Shown piece after piece: positions 35,018 to 42,360 of a DNA stretch of 64,000 nucleotides. The DNA lies in assembly GCA_902775565.1 (NCBI GenBank), contig CACYMP010000002.1, forward strand, positions 1-64,000. The letters run 5' to 3'. A model generated the notes under the pieces. That model saw only the letters and a list, made by a program, of their open reading frames with translations, ran no database searches and was not told the DNA's origin. Position 1 is the stretch's first letter; each line of letters starts with the position of its first letter. The DNA is from Oscillospiraceae bacterium. GTDB taxonomy: Bacteria; Bacillota; Clostridia; Saccharofermentanales; Saccharofermentanaceae. The position numbers and the translations under genes are program-made.

Positions 35018-35082
35018 ATGCACCCCCGAGGGAAGCGGTCGGAAAAGCGGGCGCAAAAGAGGACCCGCATCGGCGGTTATGA

Positions 35083-35099
35083 CTTGATTATATATCAAG
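35083..35099 (-). promoter_or_regulatory. Dyad overlapping the -10 box before the GGDEF-EAL gene
   Basis: CTTGAT-N5-ATCAAG (35083-35099) contains the minus-strand TATAAT (35092-35087), so a protein on the dyad would occlude the polymerase. Confidence 0.45.
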
Positions 35100-35204
35100 A
35101 AAAATTAAATTTCTTTAAATAAACCGTTTCCAAGCTTGGTCGCAAGGTAGTGCGCGTTGCTGTCCGGCTGCCGCGTGCTGCCTGCTGCTCGCCGCCACGC
35201 CTGC

Positions 35205-35405
35205 AGTCGTGTACATACGAAACTCGAAAAAAGGCCGTTTTTATACGTGCATTTTCATCGAAAATGGTCCCTGGAAGGCTTTGTGCACGTATATTTTTCA
35301 GAAAAAGCCTGTTTTCGTATGTACATTTTTCGCTGTCCGTGGCAAAAACGGCCGAAATGCACATATAAATTCGACGAAAAAGCCGTTTTCGTATGTACGC
35401 AACTG
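35205..35405. repeat. Intergenic hairpin-repeat block, word GTACATACGAAA
   Basis: Three imperfect units with a period of about 73 bases (starting near 35211, 35282, 35357). Each begins with a GTRCRTAY-type word, contains GAAAAA, GCC and GTTTT, and ends with the reverse-complement word (TTTTCGTATGTAC). GTACATACGAAA at the left edge and TTTCGTATGTAC (about 35319 and 35389) are exact complements. Each unit can fold back on itself. Confidence 0.65.
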
Positions 35406-35407
35406 CA

Positions 35408-35523
35408 CCTACTATAATTTTCGGCATCATGCCCGATTTTAATAGTAGGTTTGATCGCGAAAACGGCATTTTACGGCAAAACCTACTATTAGATTTAGCT
35501 TTTTCGCAAATTTAATAGTAGGT
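35408..35523. repeat. Intergenic hairpin-repeat block, word ACCTACTATTA
   Basis: Two hairpin units: an imperfect one closed by ACCTACTAT and ATAGTAGGT (35407-35450), and a second closed by ACCTACTATTA and TAATAGTAGGT, perfect over 11 pairs (about 35479-35523). The word AATAGTAGG also occurs alone at 39725. Confidence 0.65.
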
Positions 35524-35572
35524 GCTTTTCGCCCACGTCCACGCCCCCGCGCCTGCCCGGCAAAAACGCACG

Positions 35573-35600
35573 AAAAAGGGCCGCCCGAAGGCAGCCCTTT
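35573..35600 (-). terminator. Terminator of the Thr-rich lipoprotein gene
   Basis: Minus strand AAGGGCTGCC-TTCG-GGCGGCCCTT then TTT, about 25 bases after the stop codon; a stable tetraloop hairpin with one wobble. Confidence 0.85.
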
Positions 35601-35624
35601 GAATGTTCAAAACTGTTCCGAAAA

Positions 35625-36401
35625 TTAAGGAAGGTAGTTGATAGAGATGCTTGTGATCTCGCCCTTCTTGAACTCGAACTCAAATGACTTGGAACCGAGA
35701 TACTTCTTTGACTTCTGCTTGTATGTGTAAGTATCTGTATAGTAGCCGTTGTCGCCCTCATAGTGCTTCTTGTTGTCGCCCTCAGGCTCGCCTGCATTGG
35801 CAACAAGCTCTTCCATTGTGAGATCCATAGGGAAGTCAAATGCAAGATTTGCACCGTTGTTGTACTTGCTCTCGATGCTGGGAACTCTGATGCTGCAGAT
35901 GACGCACTCGCTCATGGGCTTAGCGGAATCAGAAAGGTTCATGATGCCGACCTGTGCGGACCAGAACTTGTCGAGTGTGATCCTGAAGCCTGTGAGGGAT
36001 CTTGCGTTCTTCTTCATGTCTTCGGAAGCGTGCTTGATATCGCTTGCTTCGAAAGGAACGCCGTCATCGATCATTTCCTGAAGTGTTGTCTTGCCGAGAG
36101 TGTAAGTCTTGCCGTTGATGGAGAAGTGCATGTCGTCGAAGTCAACGATCTTGCCTGTGAATGCTTCACGCTTAGCAGCTGCTGCGGTTGTCTCCTCAGA
36201 AGTAGCTTCTGTGGTAGCCTCAGTTGTTGTCTCCTCGGTTGTAGCTTCTGTAGTAGCCTCTGTTGTGGTTGTCTCTTCTTCAGTTGTTGTCTCTTCGCGC
36301 TTGTCATCGTCATCGCGCTTGCCTGCAGCGGGATTGCATGCTGTAAGAGAAAGAGCCATACAGCCGGCAAGAAGAAGTGCTGTGATCTTTGTCTTTTTCA
36401 T
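35625..36401 (-). CDS. Lipoprotein with Thr/Glu-rich stalk
   Basis: 258 aa. Lipobox SLTAC (Cys22). Residues about 30-80 are a low-complexity TTE/TTEAT stalk (EETTTEEETTTTEATTEATTEE-type), then a beta-rich domain (FTGKIVDFDDMHFSINGKTYTLG; FRITLDKFWSAQVGIMN; SFEFEFKKGEITSISI). The stalk suggests exposure beyond the wall. The DNA of the stalk is repetitive, so length may vary between strains. GGAT-rich leader; extended -10 at 36460. Function unknown. Confidence 0.85.
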   Translation of the reverse strand: MKKTKITALLLAGCMALSLTACNPAAGKRDDDDKREETTTEEETTTTEATTEATTEETTTEATTEATSEETTAAAAKREAFTGKIVDFDDMHFSINGKTYTLGKTTLQEMIDDGVPFEASDIKHASEDMKKNARSLTGFRITLDKFWSAQVGIMNLSDSAKPMSECVICSIRVPSIESKYNNGANLAFDFPMDLTMEELVANAGEPEGDNKKHYEGDNGYYTDTYTYKQKSKKYLGSKSFEFEFKKGEITSISINYLP

Positions 36402-36430
36402 TTTAATTCATCCTATCCTTATCTGTTTTT

Positions 36431-36468
36431 TTGGGGAGTTATGCTCCCAAACGAGCAAGATTATAGCA
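36431..36468 (-). promoter_or_regulatory. Extended -10 and leader hairpin of the Thr-rich lipoprotein gene
   Basis: Minus strand TGCTATAAT: TATAAT at 36465-36460 with TG one base before. The transcribed leader includes an inverted repeat TTGGGAG/CTCCCCAA (36450-36431), which may be a stabilising hairpin or operator. Confidence 0.5.
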
Positions 36469-36632
36469 CTTGGGCATGGGCGCATTGGTAACTAATTTTC
36501 GGGCGTTTCAGTCAATAAAGTTAGACACTTTTAACCATAAAATGCTGAAACCGGACCTTATCTATCTCTGAAAACGGCTACAGACAGCCTTCAAAGTGTG
36601 GCTTAACCGTCATAAGCAACTGCAATTGCTGA

Positions 36633-36661
36633 TTGTCCGCATATAGCGGGCCTGACATAAT
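36633..36661 (+). promoter_or_regulatory. Promoter of the 54-aa lipopeptide gene
   Basis: TTGTCC (36633-36638), spacer of exactly 17 bases, CATAAT (36656-36661). The expected transcript starts near 36668, about 36 bases before the ATG. Confidence 0.6.
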
Positions 36662-36703
36662 GTGGCCAGAAAAGATGAATCACTCCAAAGGAGGATAAGC
36701 ACA

Positions 36704-36868
36704 ATGAACAGGGCATGCGCGATCGCACTCATGGTAGTTGCAGCTACCGCATTACTCTCATTTGCCTGTTTCTCAGGATGCTCCAAAAAAGCAGCGATCC
36801 GCCCCGCGGCAGTGAACGTCATCAGTGACCGGCTTGAGGTCAAACCTTTAGCCAAAACCTATAAATAA
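36704..36868 (+). CDS. Small (54-aa) lipoprotein
   Basis: 54 aa. MNRACAIALMVVAATALLSFACFSGC is a signal whose lipobox (FSGC, Cys26) leaves a mature peptide of only about 29 residues (CSKKAAIRPAAVNVISDRL). The ribosome-binding site AAAGGAGG sits nine bases before the ATG, near-consensus. Promoter 36633-36661 and terminator 36908-36940 frame it as a single-gene unit. A longer reading from 36662 has no site. Small surface or entericidin-like lipopeptide; no family recognised. Confidence 0.8.
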   Translation: MNRACAIALMVVAATALLSFACFSGCSKKAAIRPAAVNVISDRLEVKPLAKTYK

Positions 36869-36907
36869 GCCAACCTATCCAGTCTTTCATAATTCCTCAC
36901 TCCGCCG

Positions 36908-36940
36908 GCAGCGCATTCCAGATGCGCTGCTGACATTTTT
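36908..36940 (+). terminator. Terminator of the 54-aa lipopeptide gene
   Basis: GCAGCGCAT-TCCAG-ATGCGCTGC, a perfect 9-pair stem (36908-36930), then TGACATTTTT. The tract is short of ideal but the stem is strong. Confidence 0.7.
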
Positions 36941-36944
36941 GGAG

Positions 36945-37871
36945 TTATTTGTTTGCGAGGAATTCTTCTGCAGGGTGGGAATTGTTGTCACCCGGATACA
37001 TAACAGAGCCGTAAGAGCCGTATTTCTTTGCTATTTCAACGGCCTCCTGCCTGGTCGATGCGACAGCAATGCCCTCTACCTTTTCGTTCCATTTGGGAGA
37101 ACCCCAGCTCTCCGTGACCGCCCTGACGTTCTCTAGCCTGAACCTTCCGTCAGAAAGCTCATAAACGTAAGTCTTGTGCATGATCTCGCCGCCGCCGCGC
37201 AAAAACGTCGCTATCAGCCTGCCGGATCTTCCGGGATCGGTGTCTCCTGTATCAGATCCTGTCTTTTCGAGAACGGTATAAACGCAATCATATTCGGGGC
37301 CGCCCTCCTGAGTGACCTTAAAGCTCAAAGGAAGTCCGCTTATCTCGACGGCGCATACAGGATACGTGATAGCTTCCGTGACCATGCTGCCCGGGGCCGG
37401 AACAGTCTCCCTGACGGTGATCGTTATATTGGATCCGTCATACTGAATGTCCGTGATCGAAATATCGTATCCGCCGGTGCTTTTCTCGCCCATGGCGATA
37501 AGGATCTTGTATGGAAATGCGGCATCCTCCTTGGACTGGAAAACATAGTATCCGCGTTCCGCCTCCCCGCTTCCGGAAGTGTCAGACGTTATCAGGTTGT
37601 ATTTCAATCCGTTGATGCTGCCCGACTTGGGAAAATCGCCTTTTGACGTCCCGGTCGCTGCAGTCGTATCTGAAGGTGCCGTCGTCTCTTCATACTTATC
37701 GCCGGCAGTGTCTTTGCCGGCATCGAAAACGGTTATCGTGGCCGTCTCTCCCGCACTATAATCAGTAGGCTCCGTATTTAACACTTTGGGCTTGGCGCAT
37801 CCGGCCATGCCGAAAAGCACAGCTGCCGCCGCGGTTATACAGCAAACACTCTTGATCGGTGTATGTCTCAT
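36945..37871 (-). CDS. Lipoprotein with PrcB C-terminal-like domain
   Basis: 308 aa. Lipobox GMAGC (Cys25), then a Thr/Ala-rich spacer. Residues about 105-190 (YYVFQSKEDAAFPYKILIAMGEKSTGGYDI, VRETVPAPGSMV) match the PrcB C-terminal domain, a small beta domain found in protease-complex lipoproteins and other surface proteins. A C-terminal alpha/beta part follows (VEGIAVASTRQEAVEIAKKYG). No protease gene adjoins. A dyad around its -10 box is listed at 37885-37904. Confidence 0.8.
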   Translation of the reverse strand: MRHTPIKSVCCITAAAAVLFGMAGCAKPKVLNTEPTDYSAGETATITVFDAGKDTAGDKYEETTAPSDTTAATGTSKGDFPKSGSINGLKYNLITSDTSGSGEAERGYYVFQSKEDAAFPYKILIAMGEKSTGGYDISITDIQYDGSNITITVRETVPAPGSMVTEAITYPVCAVEISGLPLSFKVTQEGGPEYDCVYTVLEKTGSDTGDTDPGRSGRLIATFLRGGGEIMHKTYVYELSDGRFRLENVRAVTESWGSPKWNEKVEGIAVASTRQEAVEIAKKYGSYGSVMYPGDNNSHPAEEFLANK

Positions 37872-37884
37872 CCCTATATCCTCC

Positions 37885-37904
37885 CTTAAGGTTTATACCT
37901 TAAG
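37885..37904 (-). promoter_or_regulatory. Dyad enclosing the -10 box
   Basis: CTTAAGG-N6-CCTTAAG (37885-37904), with perfect 7-base arms. The loop reads TATAAA on the minus strand, a probable -10 for the PrcB-domain lipoprotein gene, so this looks like a repressor site. Confidence 0.5.
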
Positions 37905-37931
37905 TACAGATGAGACTTATAAAATGTTGCA

Positions 37932-38405
37932 TCAGAGACCGGCCCTTCTCGGATCTTCTTCCTCCAGGGGCCTGAAAACGCCTTTGAGATCGCTCTTGGT
38001 GCCGTAATCTTTCTCCCACTGTTCAAATTCGTCGACAAAGCTGTTCTTTTTGCTGATGCCGTTCTTTTCGGAGACGGACTCGCCGGCAGACGCAGACTTT
38101 TTGATCTGTTCGCGCTCTTCGGGCGTCAGTCTTCTGACAAGATCGGTGCCCTTGTACAAAACAGCGGAAGGATCTGAAGACGGCTTTTTGGACATGCGTT
38201 CCGAATAAAGGTAAATGAACGACTGGATCTCTCCCTTGTCCATCTTATCCCTTTTGGTGGTGAATTTGGCATAAGCGTTGTAGTCGCCGCTGTCACCCTT
38301 GTAGTCACCGATATTGTTGGATTTGTCGAGCATAGTGCCGAAGATCCAGCATGAGACACCGAAGCCGACGCCCAGGGCAAACACAAATGAAAGAAAATCA
38401 ATCAT
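37932..38405 (-). CDS. Single-span membrane protein, partner of the zinc-ribbon gene
   Basis: 157 aa. One N-terminal transmembrane helix (about 4-25) and a charged cytoplasmic tail with a predicted helix (LTPEEREQIKKSASAGES). Its ATG overlaps the upstream zinc-ribbon gene stop by four bases (ATGA), so the two are coupled and probably act in one complex. No family recognised. Confidence 0.75.
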   Translation of the reverse strand: MIDFLSFVFALGVGFGVSCWIFGTMLDKSNNIGDYKGDSGDYNAYAKFTTKRDKMDKGEIQSFIYLYSERMSKKPSSDPSAVLYKGTDLVRRLTPEEREQIKKSASAGESVSEKNGISKKNSFVDEFEQWEKDYGTKSDLKGVFRPLEEEDPRRAGL

Positions 38406-39625
38406 AACGACCCCTGCCTCTTCTTCATGAAATTGAAAATGTTCTTATCCTGCGTCAGCTGGATGTTCCTGACGACCTTGACGACCTTTCTTATGCCGGT
38501 GGTAAACAGCGCGATGATTCCGGCGATAAGAAATGCGATCAGCTGACCGCGGTTTTTGCTTGAGCTCGACGTTCTGCGGCCTGCGAAAATTGCCGGCAGA
38601 GTCGCCCTGAAAACGTAAAAAGCTCCGATCGTGATAACGATTCCCAGCAGGATCAGAAGTGTAAAGAACAGCACCTTTTTCCATGGCAGCGCGCATACGA
38701 CTTTACCCGTCTCGCCGTTAACCAGAATGGTGTTGTGCTTGCCCTTGTACTTGAACGAGATGAACCATGCCGGCAGCATCGCATATACCATGTCAGGATC
38801 AAGTCTTATGGACGGCTGCGATGCTACGACTTCTTTCGAAGATGCATCGATATCATCCATGGCCTGAGCCTTGAAAAACTCTTCTGCCCTTGTGATCGCG
38901 GACTTCTTGATGTCACTGTATGTGACGTCCGATACGTTGGAATAGAAGCCCAGAAGATAGTCCTCGTCGAAGCGCTTCAGGTCTTTGAGAACGAACGGCT
39001 CGAGCTTTGATGAGCTCTCATCGGAAAGCGCGCGCGATGCATCGAGCGGAAGATTCTTCAGCTTCATCGTGCCTGCACGCCCGAAATAACGGGTGACAGA
39101 ACTCTTGCCCTGCTTCACGTTTCCCTTTACAACAACGGCGTCCTGGAAGTCCGCATTGACTATCCAGTAAGGCAGATAGATGCCCCTGCAGCAGTCGACG
39201 GAGAAATTCTTGATCTGCTTCGGGATGAAAAATCCCTGGCTGATCCTGTCTCTTGCGATCTGCAGAGCCATTTCCTTCGTTACTTTGAACGGAAGGACAT
39301 ACTCCGGGCACTTCTGCTTCGCGATCCTGCTGAAAACAACGTTCGGATTGCCGCAGAAGACGCAGGTCGTTGATGCCTCGGTTCCGTTTACGATTATCTC
39401 GCCGCCGCACTCGCTGCACGTATAGACGTAGCAGTCCATGAGGTCCTTGTCATCAGTGCCGTTGATCTTGTTTATGGATTCTGCTTCAAGATCTTCCCTG
39501 TATGTCTTTGCCTCCGATTCGACCTCTTCCGGGCGGAAAGCACTTCCGCACGCGGAGCATACCAGTCTTTGTTTTGCAGGATCGAAAACCAGCGCGAAGC
39601 CGCAGTTCTTACAAAGTGTTGCCAT
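38402..39625 (-). CDS. Zinc-ribbon membrane protein
   Basis: 407 aa. Two N-terminal ribbons (CKNCG...CSACG near 5-27; CSECG...CVFCG near 70-93), a soluble domain of about 200 residues, then two or three hydrophobic segments (about 315-385). It belongs to the TFIIB-type zinc-ribbon membrane proteins common in clostridia and bacilli, whose role is not known. The conserved YLPYWIVNADFQ and LPAWFISFKYKGK suggest a repeated fold. Coupled to the 37932 gene downstream. Confidence 0.85.
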   Translation of the reverse strand: MATLCKNCGFALVFDPAKQRLVCSACGSAFRPEEVESEAKTYREDLEAESINKINGTDDKDLMDCYVYTCSECGGEIIVNGTEASTTCVFCGNPNVVFSRIAKQKCPEYVLPFKVTKEMALQIARDRISQGFFIPKQIKNFSVDCCRGIYLPYWIVNADFQDAVVVKGNVKQGKSSVTRYFGRAGTMKLKNLPLDASRALSDESSSKLEPFVLKDLKRFDEDYLLGFYSNVSDVTYSDIKKSAITRAEEFFKAQAMDDIDASSKEVVASQPSIRLDPDMVYAMLPAWFISFKYKGKHNTILVNGETGKVVCALPWKKVLFFTLLILLGIVITIGAFYVFRATLPAIFAGRRTSSSSKNRGQLIAFLIAGIIALFTTGIRKVVKVVRNIQLTQDKNIFNFMKKRQGSL

Positions 39626-39775
39626 GATCTACCCCTTTCGAGAAAAACCCGATAATTCCATGAATATATTAAATACTTTAATGAAGAAAATCAATTATCC
39701 GTGATTTCTGTGCTATTCTTTTCAATAGTAGGGGTATTTTGGAAATGAACATCACCATGATCTGCAGGGCTGAAA

Positions 39776-40561
39776 ATGGCTAAGCGCACTATCTATTATT
39801 CCGATCCCGTCAATGACGATTTCGCGGAAAACAACATCAAAACGGTAATACTCCCGCCTGACTACCGGTATTTCCCGAAGACTGCAATAAGACGCGGCGT
39901 TGCGTTCTTTCTCTATCACTTCATCGCTACTCCTCTCGTAACCGTCATGCAGGAGATCGTTTATGCCGAGAAGATCGTCGGACGAAAGAAACTCAAGGGT
40001 TACCGCAAGGACGGATTCTATCTCTACGGCAATCACACCAGAGCGATGGGAGATGCCTACACACCTGCGCTGCTGGCTTTTCCAAAGAAGGCATATATCG
40101 TCGCGGGAGCCGACGCTTTCTCGATAAAGGGCATCAGAAGGATCGTGGAAGACCTCGGCGGCATCGCCCTTCCGCTGACAAAGAAAGGCTACAAGAACTT
40201 CTTTACGGCAATGCGCCGCCATGACTTTCTGGGTCACATAATAGCGCTCTATCCGGAGGCTCATATATGGCCTCATTACACAGGGATCAGACCTTTCGGC
40301 GCGGAATCTTTCCACTACCCGGCCGAGTCCGGAAAACCCGTCTTCACCTTCACCGTGACATGGCAGAAAAGAAAGATCCTTCCGGGTTCGAGGACCGTCG
40401 TCTATGTTGACGGGCCTTTCCTTCCCGACATGAACCTTCCGCTTTGCGAGCGCAAGGAAGCTTTGCGGAACGCGGCATACGAAGCCATGACCGTCCGGAG
40501 CAGAAACTCCAACTACGAGAAATACGATTACGTGTACCTTCCCAAGGATGTAACAAAATAA
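39776..40561 (+). CDS. 1-acyl-glycerol-3-phosphate acyltransferase-like protein
   Basis: 261 aa. PlsC signatures NHTRAMGD (HX4D, near 84), IALYPEAHIW (near 159) and FTFTVT. Expected to acylate lysophosphatidate or a related lipid at the membrane. A hydrophobic stretch near 40-65 may anchor it. Ribosome-binding site is weak (GCAGGG, about 7 bases before). Distinct from the zinc-ribbon acyltransferase at 23140. A shared bidirectional terminator follows. Confidence 0.88.
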   Translation: MAKRTIYYSDPVNDDFAENNIKTVILPPDYRYFPKTAIRRGVAFFLYHFIATPLVTVMQEIVYAEKIVGRKKLKGYRKDGFYLYGNHTRAMGDAYTPALLAFPKKAYIVAGADAFSIKGIRRIVEDLGGIALPLTKKGYKNFFTAMRRHDFLGHIIALYPEAHIWPHYTGIRPFGAESFHYPAESGKPVFTFTVTWQKRKILPGSRTVVYVDGPFLPDMNLPLCERKEALRNAAYEAMTVRSRNSNYEKYDYVYLPKDVTK

Positions 40562-40590
40562 AAGAGTGCCTCTGCTCGAGGCACTCCTTT
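40561..40590. terminator. Bidirectional terminator
   Basis: GAGTGCCTC-TGCTC-GAGGCACTC (40564-40586), a perfect 9-pair stem, with CTTTT on the right and AAA on the left (T run on minus). It serves the convergent acyltransferase and PilT-like genes. Confidence 0.85.
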
Positions 40591-40615
40591 TGTGTAAGCG
40601 TCGAAATAACGTAAT

Positions 40616-41686
40616 TTACTGATAGAAAGCCATTGATGTTCCCAATATCTTCTCAAGATCCTGAGGATCGTATGCTGCATCCATTGCGGTCCTTCTTGTG
40701 ATGAGGCCGAGCTGGTGAAGTCTTGCGAGGTCTTCGTTCAATGTGTGCATTCCGAGCTGGTGTGAAGACTGGATGGAACCCGGGATCAGCTGGATCTTAT
40801 CCTCGTTGATGAGGTTCCTGATAGCGCTCGAACCTGTCATGATCTCTGTCGTAAGAACACGTCCGTTGCCGTCAGCCGTAGGCAGGAGCTGCTGGGAGAT
40901 AACGCCCTGGATGCTCTGTGCGAACTGGGTGCGGATGGTCATCTTCATCTCGGCAGGAGCGCCGTCGATGATTCTGTTGATGGTCTGTGCGGCACTCTGT
41001 GTGTGGAGTGTGGAAAGGACCAGGTGTCCTGTCTCGGCAGCCGTGATAGCGGCGGCGATCGTCTCGAAATCACGCATTTCGCCGACGAGGATGATATCCG
41101 GGTCTTCACGGAGTGCGGAGTGCAGAGCGTAAGAAAAGGACTTAACATCACGGCCGAGCTCACGCTGGTGGATCATGGCGCGGTTGTGAGGATAGATATA
41201 CTCGATAGGATCCTCGATCGTGATAACGTGCTTTGCCTCGTTCTTGTTGATGAAGTCTACGATAGCTGAAAGAGTTGTCGTCTTGCCTGAACCCGTAGGA
41301 CCTGTGACGAGGATGATACCGTTATTCTTCTGCGCGAGCTCCTTGATAACGTCAGGAAGTCCCAAAGCCTCAAACTCGGGGATCTCCGCCATGAGGAGAC
41401 GGATGCTGCACGCAAGGTTGTTACGCTGATGATAAACGTTGGCTCTGATCCTTATGCCGTTGTCGGTCATACGGCCTACGTCAACGTCCTCGCCTGCTTC
41501 AACACGCTCTATCTCGTCTCTGGAAAGGATCTCATAGATCATATCCTGTGCCTCTTCGGCAGTCGGACGCTCGTCAAGAATATGGAGAACACCATATCTT
41601 CTTACTGCAAGATTTGTACCCTGGGTAATATGGACATCGGAACAGTCATGATTTACTGCATAATCCATCAATTCTTCAAAAGTCAT
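40616..41686 (-). CDS. PilT-like retraction ATPase
   Basis: 356 aa. Walker A GPTGSGKTTT near 124-133, Asp box ITIEDPIEY, Walker B DIILVGEMRD, His box GHLVLSTLHT, and the PilT-type AIRNLINEDK motif that separates retraction ATPases from PilB. The start at 41686 follows CGGAGG; a longer frame to 41752 is outside. Family role: hexameric motor that depolymerises type IV pili and drives twitching. No pil operon adjoins, so pilus assembly genes must be elsewhere; the pilin-like genes at 8691 and 57681 are possible substrates. Confidence 0.93.
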   Translation of the reverse strand: MTFEELMDYAVNHDCSDVHITQGTNLAVRRYGVLHILDERPTAEEAQDMIYEILSRDEIERVEAGEDVDVGRMTDNGIRIRANVYHQRNNLACSIRLLMAEIPEFEALGLPDVIKELAQKNNGIILVTGPTGSGKTTTLSAIVDFINKNEAKHVITIEDPIEYIYPHNRAMIHQRELGRDVKSFSYALHSALREDPDIILVGEMRDFETIAAAITAAETGHLVLSTLHTQSAAQTINRIIDGAPAEMKMTIRTQFAQSIQGVISQQLLPTADGNGRVLTTEIMTGSSAIRNLINEDKIQLIPGSIQSSHQLGMHTLNEDLARLHQLGLITRRTAMDAAYDPQDLEKILGTSMAFYQ

Positions 41687-41723
41687 GCAAATCACCTCCG
41701 GTGAAAAAGTAAAGATGGTTAGA

Positions 41724-41752
41724 TTATAAAGTAAAACATTTTTCTTTGACAT
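41724..41752 (-). promoter_or_regulatory. Promoter of the PilT-like gene
   Basis: Minus strand ATGTCA (41752-41747), 17-base spacer, TATAAT (41729-41724), about 38 bases before the ATG. Confidence 0.65.
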
Positions 41753-41805
41753 ATTTATTTATATTTTTATTTGGATTTTGTTATCAAACTGCCTCAAAAT
41801 CCGCA

Positions 41806-41834
41806 TTGACAATAAAGGCGCTCTAAATTACTAT
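41806..41834 (+). promoter_or_regulatory. Promoter of the 41880 lipoprotein gene
   Basis: TTGACA (41806-41811), exactly 17 bases, TACTAT (41829-41834). A consensus -35 with optimal spacing; the leader is about 40 bases. Confidence 0.75.
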
Positions 41835-41879
41835 TGTTGCTTGTTAATCACTTTGCGGGAGATTTAGGAGGAATTAATT

Positions 41880-42272
41880 ATGCGTAAAACCGTTGCAAGT
41901 GTTTTAGTTGTTTTCATGGCTCTCTTCATGTTTGCAGGATGCCGTCCCAAGACTATCGAGGCTGCTATCAAGCCTGCCGAGCTTCAGAAGATGGTTGACG
42001 AGATGAAAGAGAACAGCCTTTTCAAGAGCGTTTACAAGGATGCTTCCATCGAGGTAAAGGAAAACACTGTTACTTACAAGTACTACTACAAGCAGGACTA
42101 CACACCCGAGCAGATCGCTCAGGTAAAGGAAAAGCTCGAGAACAGCGGCCTTGAGAAGCAGATCGAGAGCCTCAAGGACTCTTTCGAGAAGTCTTGCAAG
42201 ATCCGTGCTGACAAGATCTCTTTCCAGTACTACACAGCAAGCGGCGAGCTTATCGCTAACATCGAGGGATAA
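41880..42272 (+). CDS. DUF4854-type lipoprotein
   Basis: 130 aa. Lipobox MFAGC (Cys21), then a compact domain with paired strands (DASIEVKENTVTYKYYYKQDY) and two helices (PEQIAQVKEKLEN; IESLKDSFEKSCKIRADK), as in clostridial DUF4854 proteins. GGAGG precedes the ATG, and a near-consensus promoter and a strong terminator flank it. Codons are skewed to abundant-tRNA choices, which hints at high expression. Function unknown. Confidence 0.82.
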   Translation: MRKTVASVLVVFMALFMFAGCRPKTIEAAIKPAELQKMVDEMKENSLFKSVYKDASIEVKENTVTYKYYYKQDYTPEQIAQVKEKLENSGLEKQIESLKDSFEKSCKIRADKISFQYYTASGELIANIEG

Positions 42273-42305
42273 TAACCGCTTAGCGGAATAAACCAAAGCA
42301 AAACA

Positions 42306-42340
42306 AAGAAGCTGTCTTATCATAAGGCAGCTTCTTTTAT
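42306..42340. terminator. Bidirectional terminator
   Basis: AAGAAGCTGTCTT-N5-AAGGCAGCTTCTT, 13 pairs with one wobble, then TTATTTTC on the plus side and TTTGTTTTG on the minus side, between convergent genes. Confidence 0.85.
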
Positions 42341-42360
42341 TTTCTTATCACGTCACTGTT

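Larger units (their letters stand above)
35018..35624. other. Non-coding spacer of about 600 bases
   Basis: Between the GGDEF-EAL start and the Thr-rich lipoprotein stop. It holds the promoter dyad, two hairpin-repeat blocks (35205-35405 and 35408-35523) and a terminator (35573-35600). A 35095-35469 minus-strand open frame crosses the repeats, and I do not call it a gene. Confidence 0.7.
36402..36703. other. Spacer between divergent lipoprotein genes
   Basis: About 300 bases holding both promoters and short hairpins (CCGC-ATATA-GCGG at 36638-36650). No open frame of note. Confidence 0.5.

Noticed and set aside
35095..35469. Minus-strand open frame of 124 codons in the 35 kb spacer
   Set aside because: It runs through the hairpin repeats, begins without a ribosome-binding site and has no protein-like pattern.
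35205..35523. Possible CRISPR array
   Set aside because: Repeats are imperfect, vary in spacing, and pair within each unit. There are no constant repeats with unique spacers, and no cas genes.
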